This document shows positions 1 through 10,741 of a DNA stretch of 64,000 bases, piece by piece; within the stretch, counting starts at the first letter, position 1, and the number at the start of each line of letters is the position of its first letter. The position numbers and the translations under genes were made by a program. Below the pieces are notes generated by a model, which was not told the DNA's origin, did not search any database, and saw only the letters and a program-made list of their open reading frames with translations. This DNA comes from Kalaharituber pfeilii (taxonomy: Eukaryota; Ascomycota; Pezizomycetes; Pezizales; Pezizaceae). The DNA lies in assembly GCA_015179045.1 (NCBI GenBank), contig WHUZ01000001.1, positions 868,001 to 932,000 of the forward strand, in the 5' to 3' direction.

Positions 1-1210
1 GTGCCCTTTTCTCCGCTTCCTCGGTGGTGATCAGCTCTCCTGGGTAGGTATCTATGAAGGTGCCCTTAGGTATTCGCTGAGGGCATCGTAATCCTTTCGT
101 GTGAATGTTAGCCTAGTAGGCCTCCTTGGAAAAGAAAATACGTACCCCATCCTTTGTTCTCAGTCTTGAATATCTCCAGGGGTATCTTGCGGCCTCGCTG
201 CACAACACGGTTCGAACAATCAACATCACAGCTACACCGGTCGTTACACTCATGTATCGCGATGTCGTTGTCAGATAAAATTAGTCGCCCATTCTTATCA
301 TAATACAGTTTCCCGTGATAGCCGCCTTCCTGTACGCAACTACAGTTTTTCGTACATTTTCCTCCCTCGCACGAGCATCCTGCCCAAAAATCGCTATTCT
401 CTTTGACGAAGTCTATCACTCCGTCACCCATCTTATACCGCAGTACAAACTCGAAGCTTATCGGCGGACATGGGTCATGGTCGTGGTCGTTGAACAGGGT
501 GATTGGCGGACCGGGTATCTTGCTTAGCTTCTCAAGGAAGATCTTTCGGTCCTGGTGAACCGGTTTGCTGAGTAACACATTGGATGCCAGCACCTCTCGG
601 TGTCTGATATATGCAGGAGTGCCTGGTATAGGAATCTTATTCCCTGGATGCAATTTCTACCCAAATTTAGCTTCACGCTCTTGAAATTGGGCGTGCTGGA
701 AGACAACCATACCCTCTGGCTCTTTGTCGGTCTTGTTGGAAATTCCGAGCTGGAGCTCCCCGGAGATGCGTCATCAATATCCATAGCATCTGTTTTCCGC
801 TTGTTGTTTGAACTATAGGCTTTATGATCACCACGACTGGGCCCTGTTAGCCAGGACTTAGCCATTTGAATCTAGGGTACCAACAGAGGAAATCTGACTC
901 TCCATGCAGCAAGCATCTCGCTGCAGCCAGCCAAGTTGCCCTCAGGCTCCCAAGTGTCATGTTCTTTTCCCCAGCCTTTCCATCTGACCTTGTATAAGCT
1001 GAAGGAAGTCTGGATAGGAGATTAGCATAGTGTGTCAGAAGGTCAGAAAAAGATCACTTACACCCTTGACAGCTTTCTCTGCCAGTATACGCTCAACCTA
1101 CAGGCATTATATCAATATATAGGGGCCGAGACAACAAGGTTGATCTTCCATTAAAGTGGTGGCTTTACTTCAAACTCATTCTCTTGTGTGAGATCAATAG
1201 TTTCTGCCAT
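1..1210 (-). CDS. clr4: Chromodomain-SET histone H3K9 methyltransferase (Clr4/SUV39 type), C-terminus beyond window
   Basis: Writes H3K9 methylation in heterochromatin. Exons as read: 1210-1169 (start ATG), 1097-1062, from 1009 through the chromodomain and linker, 656-146 and 93-1. Exons 2-3 encode a chromodomain with YKVRWKGWGKEHDTWEPEGN, an aromatic-cage fold. A Ser/Thr-rich linker with a KRK basic patch follows. The fourth exon carries the cysteine-rich pre-SET zinc cluster (CSC, CTKNCSC, CNDRCSCDVDCSNR). The SET domain begins at GWG and continues after an intron (94-145) as RCPQRIPKGTFIDTYPGE, then runs off the window at base 1. The intron at 657-712 is inferred from the frame change. One oddity: chromodomain and linker share a frame but are separated by an in-frame TAG about 12 codons after the chromodomain, so either a very short intron, a premature stop or a shorter start (MAKSW, 865) must apply. 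Family identity is secure; exon joining near 865-900 is not. Confidence 0.88.
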
Positions 1211-1299
1211 ATCTTGCACGTGGATATGAGACAACCGCTGTAAGTAATTTGGAGCACGAGCGACAACAATTCCGGGCTATAGAAAAGCTGGTTCTCCAT

Positions 1300-2130
1300 T
1301 ATCAGCTATAGTTTGTAGTGAAGAAATAGTGAAGTAAATAGTCTGAAAATAATTAGAGAATGATAGAGGCAAAACAAGCCTTTCTCACGTCTTTAACTTA
1401 GAAAAAAGTAGTTACTAAAGAAAAGAAGCTTCTTACATTATATCAAAAGCTAAAAATATAGTTTTAGAAAGAGAAGATTTAGTTATTGAGAAAGAAATAT
1501 TGAAAAGGATACTGAAAACTAATTTAAGCAATATATAGTATTTTAAAAAGGGGTAAATTAGTAAAAAAAAAAAAGCTGACTAAGTATTTATATAATCTTA
1601 TATTGCTGACTAATTATTAGTTTTTAAACTTATAATTATATATAATTTTTTTTAATAATTTTTAATAATTTTTAAATATATATATATATTATATTAAATA
1701 ATAAAAAAATTATAAATTATAAATTATTTTATATTTAATTATATTATATAATTTTAATAGTAATACTATAATTAATAGTTTTATTCTTTTCTTATAAATA
1801 ACTATATTAGTTATAAAATTTATTACTAGTAGTATTTTAGTTTATTAGTTATTTTTCTATACTTAGCAAGCTAGATCTAGCACGGACCGTGAATTTAAAA
1901 TTATAGGTAACTCTAGCTATAGTAAAAAGTAGTATTATAATAATATTAAAGAACTTTTTAGAACTAATTAACTTAGCTACAGATGAAGTCTACTTACTAT
2001 AGTAGAATAACTAGTAGAGAGGTGGCTTTAGTACTACTTTGTTTAATAGATTTAGCAAAATAGCAATTTAATTCAAGATATTTTAATACAGAAAAATTGA
2101 GAGTACTTTCGCTAGCATATGTAGTTTATT
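1300..2130. repeat. AT-rich island, RIP-like
   Basis: From about 1300 to 2130 the sequence becomes almost entirely A and T, rich in TA and AT dinucleotides, with no reading frame, directly upstream of the KMT1 start. This is the look of a transposon remnant degraded by repeat-induced point mutation (C to T in CpA). The original element cannot be recognised. Inference from composition only. Confidence 0.55.
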
Positions 2131-2619
2131 AATGAAAGATCGCCTAGAAAATTTTTCAGCCCCCCGTCCAGATTGGCAAACCTTCCCTCCCTCCTCTGAA
2201 TTTTTTACAGACAAACGAAAGAGGTTAGGCTACATAGAATTAAAACTGCATATCTTGTAATTTGCATATCTAACCTCAACAGCAAAAAATTAAATATGGC
2301 ACACCCCTTAAATTGACATGTCTATGCCAAAATATCTCCACTTATACAGATAATGAGTTCGAAGAAGCTCTTTTATTAATTATTTGCTTGAGTTTCCTAG
2401 GTCTTTAAATTAAGTAACAACAATAAAGACGATTTTATTTGACTTGAGCAGCAATACAGCAAAATCTACAAGGTTGCACTCCCTGGCAATGTCTTTATCA
2501 CCATTCAGAATGTTGTAGTTGTGTGAGCAATAGGTGTAGATAATTTTGCATGCAATAATACGTGCATAAAGTACTTGCCTTAGTAATGGTGCTGGCGTGT
2601 AATGTGCTGACAAATTTGA

Positions 2620-2651
2620 GAATCTGGGAATCTGGGAATCTGGGAATCCGA
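2620..2651. repeat. Short tandem repeat, 8-bp unit
   Basis: Three exact copies of GAATCTGG followed by a diverged copy GAATCCGA in non-coding DNA. Confidence 0.8.
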
Positions 2652-2937
2652 GAATGTTATTTTGTGGTTGCCATGGGAATCGGGGTTAGGTGCTGGGTCT
2701 GTGAATCTGCGCCCACAGGAAGTCATCCACTATGTGAAATCTGTGTGCGCGCATAAGTCAGTGGAGGTAGAAGGCTTAAGCCAATTCTTAAGAGTTTGCT
2801 GCTTTCTTAAAAGCACTTGGTATAGGTAAGAGGGTATGCTTAGATCAGAGATATTGATATTGGCGGTCCGGCAAGACTGAACTCACACTGTATTTGACAA
2901 TTACTTTTCACCCCGTACCTATGATACCTGGGGACCA

Positions 2938-3021
2938 CACGTGACCCTCGCTATAGTGAACCTGGCTATGTGAAGAAAAACTGGTCGGATTCTTGGCCTC
3001 CATTATAGCCAGGGTCACCTG
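2938..3021. mobile_element. Small pogo-like MITE (non-autonomous)
   Basis: Imperfect terminal inverted repeats: the left end reads CACGTGACCCTCGCTATAG and the right end, reverse-complemented, reads CAGGTGACCCTGGCTATAA. A TA dinucleotide follows the right end. The interior of about 45 bp does not code. Ends of the form CAGNTGACCCTNGCTATAA are typical of pogo/Tigger elements, so this is probably a deletion derivative. It is not a derivative of the full-length element at 5841-8473, whose ends differ. Confidence 0.5.
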
Positions 3022-3985
3022 TACTCTACGGTCCCTGCCACAGACGCTAACTAGCCGGGCGACAAGCTAACATAATGCATATGATTTACTGGACAGCTAC
3101 CTGATGAAAAGTGTTCAGATATCTAATATGCGCTACTTGCTTCCTTATACCGAAGACCTAAAAATCTAGCTGGTGGTCAGTCTGGAAGCGAGAACAACAT
3201 CCTACACGACCATGGTCTCGTAACCAGACGCTGACTCACCGGATTTGATATTGTAAACTGTATTCTACTTACATATAGAATGAGTGCTCGGTCTTACCGG
3301 AGCGTAGGGCCTAGGTGGGCAGAGGCTTGGGTTGGCGCGGAGGTCAATGTTAGGAGGATGCTAGCATGGATTCTGGCACGGGGGGACTGAAACGAGGGCT
3401 GCGGACACAGACAAAGGAATGGGATCTATTGAACAAGACGACAGATAAGGAAAGGAACTATGTACTGCAGGGTCTCAGGATCCTCATATGCCAACAGGAG
3501 CTCTTCCGCATACATGGGCCTTATGACCAGAATATACATGAAGGCGTATGACAGGTTATTGCTATTGGCTGAGGGTATGCATAACGGGCAGGTACTGGAG
3601 TAAGCTTTGGCGGTTCAACCTGAGTGCAGCCGTCTACCGCCGGTTACGGGACGAGTCCTTTACTCCATAGGTGTGGTGACGAACGTTGAGAGCGAACTTG
3701 TTATTCCATATTATTATGTTCTTCCCTAGAATCTACAAGTATATTCCGTAATAAGAAACAAGGCGACATAGAGAGCACCGAACCCCGATCCAAAAAGAAA
3801 CAACTAGAAAACCAGTAACTACCAAGCTAGTAACCGATGTATCCTACGCACCGAACCTCACACCAAGGAATATCATGCTCGCAAGAACAACCAGATCATG
3901 AAACAAGCCCAAAATTTAAGAAACGCGCGATAAATCGGTCATTTTCCCCCTCCGAAAAGAAGTGGCGGCATAGGATGGAATGGCA
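3022..3985. other. Intergenic stretch, nothing recognised
   Basis: Between the small inverted-repeat element and the SIT4 stop codon I see no gene, RNA or repeat. The short open frames at 3366-3551 and 3837-4124 have no recognisable domain, and the second is antisense to the last SIT4 exon. Confidence 0.5.
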
Positions 3986-5337
3986 TTATAGGAAATACTC
4001 GCCTCTGCCGCCTCTGCCGGGCGGCACCTGGCGCTTGTCGTCTGGGACTGCATTGAAGACTTTGAAATTGGGTTTAAGGTCTTCGCCTAGTTGCATAATA
4101 GATGCTACGTTGCCACAACGGTAACAGTAGTTTGGTGCAGACCACACGGTGACTACTTCTTGGTGGGAGAAATGGTACTTAAGTGGAGAGTTAACGAAAA
4201 TGGTCCCAAGTAGAGAGTAGAGCGGATATACTCACCTTGTAGCCTTCATTAACTAGCTGATGCGCTCGAGCTATTAGTTGGAGACCATTGACATGATTGA
4301 ACTGTTACAAAGGTTAGTGCTGTAACAAAACATTGAAAAGGAGGTGATATACTTCATTGGCCACTTTGTCTCCAAACAGCCATCCAGCTCCACGTGGAGA
4401 GACCGCCCATGTCTCAATATCTGATACTTGAGTTAGATAATGCATTATTTCCTGAGACTGTCATAGACTCCTCACCGTCTGGATCACTCCACACTAGATC
4501 ACAAAACGCACCCTCATGAGGAATTTCCTGCGCTCGGGCGACAACTCTAATTTGATCCAATGTTCTAATTTCAGGTGATAAACCACCGTGAACGCATAAG
4601 ACCCGTCCATCTATAATGGCGGCTAGTGCTAGGAAGTCAAAAACTTGGCAACATGACTTCCACACACCAGCATTTCCATATTTGGTTTGACACTCCTCAT
4701 AAAAGCCATATACCTGTGTAATTTGGCGAGACTCATGATTACCCCTTACAAGTGTGATGCGGTCTGGGTACCTAGATGGTAGAATAAGTGAGCTTAGGAT
4801 TATCATATATGTAAGATGTACAGGGCAATACTTCGCCTTCAAACACATCAGGAGTGTAAATGTCTCTAAAGAGAAGTAGCCACGATCCACAAAGTCTCCC
4901 AAGAAGACATAGTTGACTTGATCAGGGTAACCCCCACCCACTCGAAATAGCTCTAGTAAATCGTAGAATTGGCCGTGAATATCTCCACACACAGTGACTG
5001 GTGTCTTCACAGGCTGAATGTTGCTCTCTAGGAAGGCCTCCGGAGTCAGGATGCTTGAGTTTCAAGATATAACCGCACTGTGCAAGAAATAGCAGGACAT
5101 TTTATGCGTACCCTCCATCAAGAATTCTTTCACCAATTCGCACAGCCTTTTCATATCGGCCTCTGGTAGGTACTTGCATTTTTTTGCCGTCTCCAGCCAT
5201 TCATCCACCCCACCACCTTTACTGACTGATGCCTCTCCTCCACCTACTGGGACCTTCGGTAACGGCGGTGGTGACGCACTGTTACTACGTATACCACTAG
5301 TACTGCTGCCACTACTGTCCCCTTCGCTGTCACTCAT
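3986..5337 (-). CDS. SIT4: Serine/threonine protein phosphatase, PP6/Sit4 catalytic subunit
   Basis: PP2A-family metallophosphatase of the PP6 branch, acting with SAPS-type regulatory subunits in G1/S and nutrient signalling. Six exons: 5337-5112, 5027-4832, 4771-4476, 4420-4353, 4301-4236, 4177-3986; together 1,044 nt, 347 residues. All metal and phosphate motifs are present: GDIHGQ (about residue 91), GDFVDRG, RGNHES, and the substrate-loop sequence [12 protein letters not shown] ([11 protein letters not shown]). The end is EYFL, the family's methylatable C-terminal leucine. EESNIQPV and the CKYLPE segment near the N-terminus distinguish PP6/Sit4 from PP2A and PP4. About 40 extra residues, rich in Ser, Gly and Pro, precede the usual start; they may be regulatory, or a more internal start may be used, although no methionine lies near the expected position. 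The gene is convergent with nothing close by; its promoter faces the transposon at 5841. Confidence 0.95.
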
Positions 5338-5838
5338 GTCTCTGGCAATGGAAGGGAAGGTTGGGCTTATTTAGTTGAAATGCCGAGAGGTATCTTCATG
5401 CAGTGTAAGCAGAGAAAGTTCTTCAATAATACAGAAAACGGCGAATATTGCATATCCAATGCTATGCTAAAAGGTGATAGGAATAATGTAGTGGGAGTTG
5501 CGTGAAGGGGGAGAAGCTGTACGTAGATGTGGATGCTGGGGGGAGGGGGGGGTGCACACTATTGAATTCGCGGGGTAAGTAAATTTTCGCTGGACTAGAT
5601 TATTTTTTTTCGCTGAAACTGGCGGAGCTGCTGGAGACGAGGGAGATGACAATGACTGATGCTCAGAAGGAGCTTGGGACAATAAATGAGAAGAGCGCGG
5701 CGACTGTCTGTTGCAGGTTTGATGATTGGCGCCGGCGAACCTGGTGCGTGCATGTTCTGGCAGTTGAGGTTCTGGCAGCCACTTTCTTGCACTTCTTGGC
5801 GAAAGCTTATCCCTGCGCTCGCAGCAATCAACCCACAC
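5338..5838. other. Intergenic region with G-rich tract
   Basis: Promoter side of SIT4 and left flank of the transposon. It holds a purine/G-rich tract around 5537-5552 and no convincing gene; overlapping open frames on both strands have no domain similarity that I recognise. Confidence 0.5.
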
Positions 5839-5840
5839 TA

Positions 5841-5883
5841 CTGTCGCTTACCTAATGGTGACCGACCACCCATAAGTGACCGA
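5841..5883 (+). repeat. Left terminal inverted repeat of pogo-like element
   Basis: 43 bp, matching the reverse complement of 8431-8473 with one mismatch. Confidence 0.95.
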
Positions 5884-6035
5884 TTAAAATATCCCTGTCA
5901 ATCACCTCCCCCCCGATTCATTTTCGCATATTATCTCACCACCCATGCATTGTTTATAGTACCTGAATATACCATTTTAATCTGCATCCACTACACTATC
6001 AAGCCACTATGCCCTAGTGCCTATCCTAGCTCATT

Positions 6036-8139
6036 ATGCCTGCATATACTGAGGAAGAAATGCAACGTGCGGTTGATTTCGCTAAACGGCACCCCTCCAT
6101 TCCAAAGGCACGCATAGCAGCTGAATATGGAGTGAATGAAGTTACACTACGGCGCAGAGTGAAGGGCGAACGCAAGGCCCACAAATTTGCTTATCGGCAT
6201 CGGCAGCTTTTTACTCCAGGAGAAGAATCAGCACTCAAAGAACACTGCCTTGAAATGGCTGATCGCGGTTTCCCACTATCCCACGCTTTGTTTGAGCAAA
6301 TGGCACAAGATATTCTAATTTCTCGTGCTCAGAAGCATAGTACTACTGAGAAACAATGTACTGGTAGTATATGGGAGATCAGGAAGGCTCATAAGGATGC
6401 AGTAGCTAAGGGATTAGCACCTGCTATTGGGAAGCACTGGGTATCACGGTTTCTTAAACGCCATCCGGAACTTGACAAAAAGTTCGTCCAATACCACGAG
6501 CGTACACGGCGAAAAGCAGGTGCATCTAAAGAACTCCAACCGCACTTCTATAGGCTTCTAGCAAATCTTATTCGGCGGTACAATGTCACTGAACCGAACA
6601 TATGGAATTATTGCGACGAAAAAGGCATTATTATTGGAGATGATAAGATCAAGAAAAAATACATTGTTCGCGCAGGGACCAAAGCTGCAGAAGCACTAAC
6701 TGAGGGGTCTAGAGAGTTTGTTACTGTTTTGGAGACAGTTTCTGCAGCAGGGGCGCATATACCACCATATGTGGTATACAAGGGCAAAGTTCATGTTGAA
6801 GCATCATATGGAGAAGGGGGGGTACATAGCGCTGATGCAACATTTGGTATGTCACCAAATGGATATATGGATGATGATTTAGGCTTCGAGTACATCTCTA
6901 CACACTTTAAGCGCCATACCAGGCCAGCATATAATAAATCTCTGAAGAAGCGCCCTACCCGAATTCTTATTGTTGATGGGCATAGCTCTCATGTCTATTG
7001 GCGGACGGTTGAATTTGCTCTCAATCATGATGATATGCCCCCACCCCATAGCACTCACTTTATGCAACCTCTTGATGTGGGATGCTTTGGCTTGCTTCAG
7101 AGAGCCTATCGGCGCAATCTACAGTACTGGCTACGTCATCATACCTTCGAAGTACTGAAACGACCGGCGTTTTGGGAAATTTTGTACGAGGCTCGCAAGG
7201 AAGTATATACCATAGATATCATCAAGAAAGCATGGAATAAATCTGGATGCTGGCCAGTCAATATTGACAATGCGCGAGGAGTACCAGCTACAGTGGGTAA
7301 TGGGCCTGAGACATCAAGGACGAAAAAGGTTAAATTTGCGCCTACAACCAATCAGCTTCAAGATACCATGATCCCTGCATTTCCTCCCGCCTCGAAGCTT
7401 CCCCCTACCAATACTATACTATCACCACCGACGAAGCTGCGTAATCTTGCTCGCCAAATCGACCAATTCGCATTAACTCCTCAACGTAGTGCAACAATAC
7501 GAGAATTCATTGATCTTACTATGCAGCAAGTTGCATACTTCCATGAGATTCGCCCACGAGGGGAAAAATTTATGCAGCTCAGAAGTGGAAAAGAAATCAA
7601 CAAGGCACCAAGCAAACGTCGAGTAGGTCAAGGGCGCGTTTTAACACGCAAGGAGATTGAGGAGGGCCAGAAGAAATTGATTAAAAAAAAGGAGGATGAA
7701 GCTGCTGCTGCTGTATTAAAGGCTGCTAAGGCAGCAGAGAAAAAGGTCCGGGATGCAGAAAAGGCAGCTCGAGAAGCTGAATGGAAGCAGGCACGAGATG
7801 CAGCACTCGCAGCAGGACTCCCTATCCCAAAAAAGCCCCGTGCACCTCGCAAAAAAAAGGCTCCAGCTACTGATCCAATGGAGGGGTCCTCAAAAGCGGG
7901 GGAGGGGGGGTTAACAGAGAATGCAGAAGGTAAGAATGCTATAGCTGTTACAAAGAATAGTGCTAATGTCACCCAAGGCCCCCCTGTAGAGGAAATATCA
8001 ATTGAGGAGGATTGGGAGGACGAGGACGATGAAATATTTGTACAACATCTTCGGCAGCTGGAAATATATAATTATATGGAAGTACGTATCTATGCAAAAT
8101 CTTCATTATGTCTATAAGCTCACTAATGTATAGGATTAA
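6036..8139 (+). CDS. Pogo-family DDE transposase
   Basis: Catalyses cut-and-paste transposition of the element at 5841-8473. The N-terminus (residues about 1-50) is a Psq-type helix-turn-helix (IPKARIAAEYGVNEVTLRRR), followed by a CENP-B-type second DNA-binding domain to about residue 160. The catalytic core has candidate acidic residues D194 (YCDEKG), D314 (ILIVDGHSSH) and D347 (MQPLDVG), the spacing of the pogo/Fot1/Tigger group. The C-terminal third is low-complexity, basic (Lys/Ala coiled coil, about 540-610) and then acidic. The uninterrupted frame ends at 8117. A better model splices 8082-8133 (GTACGT donor, CACTAAT branch, TAG acceptor), which replaces 12 residues by a single Asp before the stop at 8137-8139, giving 683 residues. 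Start chosen at the first ATG in frame after the left repeat. No frameshift or nonsense codon is seen. Confidence 0.93.
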
Positions 8140-8430
8140 TTGAGTAGTAAGATGTTTTTATGCCATCTGAGAATTATATACAGCATTGACTGTATTGATT
8201 TATGGAGAATTCGAATTTTGAGGGGGTAGATATTGAGGAGGGTTGTCTTTCTATACTATTTTGGTCTAATTTTTGGATATTTCATGAGATCTTGTATTTT
8301 TTATTTTTTCCTATATCACATCTGATAGCGCAGCGCTTGTTGTATTGAGTATGACTTCGCCTATATTTTTGCCGTTTTGTTGGCGTTGGTAATAGTAATG
8401 AATTTGAAGGTGGATGCAGGGATTCCCAAT

Positions 8431-8473
8431 TCGGTCACCTATGGGTGGTCGGTCACCATTAGGTAAGCGACAG
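8431..8473 (-). repeat. Right terminal inverted repeat of pogo-like element
   Basis: 43 bp, inverted copy of 5841-5883. TA follows at 8474-8475. Confidence 0.95.
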
Positions 8474-8604
8474 TACTTACTACTCATCCTCCGCTGCGCA
8501 ATTACGCATCGCGCATTCAGCTACAGCACGCACTCAGAGGCTCGTTCACTCACCAGTTCTTCTTCACACGCACTTTCGAGCACCTTAGCAGTGTCTAGCT
8601 CAAA

Positions 8605-10741
8605 ATGTTATCATCAGCAGGCATCAACGAGCCAAAGTTAGAGAAAAAGTCCTCTCGATCCAAGGGCGGCGGGGGGACAGGAAAGGCAGCACCCTCAACA
8701 GTCAGCTCGGGCAATGCAGCAAAACTCAAGATTGTTGTTCGAAGACTTCCGCCTTTGATGACTGAGGAGGAATTTAGAGAGCATACTGCACAATGGCTAG
8801 ATGAAGCAAATATTGAATCCTTTTATTATTGGAAAGGAAAGGTGCCAAAGGAGTACGACCACTTCTAACCAAAATATGAGTCTTCCATCTGACAACTTCT
8901 CGCAGTATCCGCGCAAAAGTGTCAAGATTATCCAGAGCGTACATAAAATTCAAGTCACAAGAATACATACTGGCTTTACGGGAGGGGTTGGATGGGCGCA
9001 TTCTCACTGATAACAAAGGTAAAGGACCATCGCTCGCTGCCTTTGATGATCTGATCATTTCCTAACGATGTTATTACGTGTGGCAACTTTAGGGAACCAG
9101 TCACGCCCTCAGGTTGAATTCGCCCCGTTTCAAAAGGTTCCCAAGAAGAATGTGAAACACGACGCCCGCCAGGGTACAATCGACCAAGATCCGGAATACA
9201 TTGCATTCTTAGAGTTGCTGAAAACAGGTGCACCGCTTCAGGCTGCGTCCACCCATTCTAGTGTTAACGCAACTGCCAACGGAAACGATGTTTCTGTGGC
9301 GGGAGGTGTTCAGCAGGCAGCAGATAAGCCCACGAGCACACCTTTAATTGAGTATATCCGTGCTCAGAAGGCTGCTGGTGCATCGAGCAGCCAAGCAGAG
9401 AAAGCTTCGAAGAAAGAGAAAGATGGGATGAGTAAGAGAGAAAAACGGCTGGCAGAACGAAAAGGAAAAGGAAAGGGTTCATCCGAAAAAGATAAAGAGC
9501 GGGAGAAGGATAAGACAGGAAATATCGAAAAGGTGGTGAAAATAGCTGTTAGAGCGGCCAATACGGAGAATGCAGCAGTAGCAAGCCGGAGAGCTAAGAG
9601 CGTTCCGGAAACTCCAAGCACCTCAGCTCCACCTAAACCAGCCTCAGTTTCTTCAGAAAACCCACCGAAATTGTCAACCCCACAATCTCCATCCACACCA
9701 ACATCAAGTGCAGCTCCAGCGTCCTCAAAACCTCCCAGGAGAGAAAGAGGCAGTGCTGCTTTCGCTGCTGCTATACTTCAGCGTGATCTTGGTTTGGGAG
9801 GCCCATTAGGTCCATTACGAAGAAAGGATCGAAAAATAGCATGCGGAAGTAATGCGGGCGCTAATGCCGGTGGAGGTGGACAGCAGTCTAGTCCCAATGC
9901 TGATGCTACAGAAGGAGCAACAGAGGAGCCACGCAACAGGAAACCAGAAACCGCTATTCAAGGGCAACAAGAAAAGGTGCCTGAACAGTCAAGTCAACAG
10001 AAAGCATCCCGCCGCAGTCGCCGTAATCGTGGTGGACAGGGCAATACATCTACAACCAGTAACGAGCCACCTGCACATCCTAAAGCTCCCATTGCTATTC
10101 TGAAGAAGCAAAATAGCACCACAGGGGTATCAGGGGTGAGCAGTATTCCAGCTCCTCTGCAACCTCAAATCCTGAAGCGAGAGGCCCCCACTACACCCAG
10201 TACTCCTACAACAGCCTCGCCGACTCCTGCAACCCCTTCGACGAATGTATCCAGCTTAGTAACTAACATGTCACCTGCACATCAAGTCAATGCCCCTCCG
10301 CAATCACCAGGTGGGCCTAAAGGAGGGAGAAGTGGAAGGCCACCTCACCGAGGTAATAGAGGTACTAATGCTGGTCCAGCAAAGGCACCAAATACGGGGA
10401 GCGTAGGGGAGACTACTTTTCCAAAATCTCTCACTCAACCTGCGAACACTGCTCAAGGGAATAATTCTCTTAAGCCAATTACTCCTTCGAGTCCCCAGGG
10501 GCCTGCAGTGAAGCAACCTGTGGCAAATACAGAAAACTCGCCGGTGGCATCTGGTAATGTTCCATCGGCCCCTGCTGCATCGACGAATAATAGTGGTGGA
10601 GGGGGTGGTAGAGGTGGTCACTTTGCAAATAGAGGGCATCGAGGTGGATTCCCCCATCGAGGCCCACCTAGAGGAGCGCGCGGTAGGGGTGGAGGAAGAG
10701 GTGGTCCTCAAGAAGGAGGAGGGAATTCGGGAAGGGAGTAA
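8605..10741 (+). CDS. UPF3: Nonsense-mediated decay factor Upf3 (Smg4/UPF3 domain) with RGG tail
   Basis: Links the exon-junction/translation termination machinery to Upf2 and Upf1 in nonsense-mediated mRNA decay. Exons 8605-8852, 8906-9018 and 9093-10741; 669 residues. The Smg4/UPF3 RNP-like domain spans about residues 30-150: KIVVRRLPPLMTEEEF, SRAYIKFKSQEYI, LTDNKG and VEFAPFQKVP. Both introns fall in this domain. The remaining 500 residues are disordered: a highly charged Lys/Glu stretch (about 210-270), then Pro/Ser/Thr-rich sequence, and a C-terminal Gly/Arg block (RGG and RGGxRG repeats, about 615-660). That tail suggests RNA binding and arginine methylation, by inference. The pogo-like transposon ends about 130 bp upstream of the ATG, within the likely promoter or 5' leader. 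Confidence 0.93.

Larger units (their letters stand above)
5841..8473 (+). mobile_element. Complete pogo/Fot1-like DNA transposon
   Basis: A 2,633-bp element bounded by terminal inverted repeats 5841-5883 and 8431-8473, identical over 43 bp except for one base (A/G). The repeat begins CTGTCGCTTACCTAATGGTG. It is flanked on both sides by TA (5839-5840 and 8474-8475), the target duplication expected of the Tc1/mariner/pogo superfamily. It carries one transposase gene in an open frame. Nearly identical ends and an intact frame point to recent insertion and possible activity. Confidence 0.95.

Noticed and set aside
657..673. A 17-nt GT..CAG segment that would also repair the KMT1 frame
   Set aside because: Far below known fungal intron lengths; a 56-nt intron (657-712) with GTATGG donor, GCTAAAT branch and TAG acceptor gives the same frame.
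3837..4124. Open frame on the + strand of 95 codons
   Set aside because: Antisense to the last exon of SIT4; no domain.
7628..7972. Antisense open frame in the transposase gene
   Set aside because: Shadow of the Lys/Ala-rich coding region.
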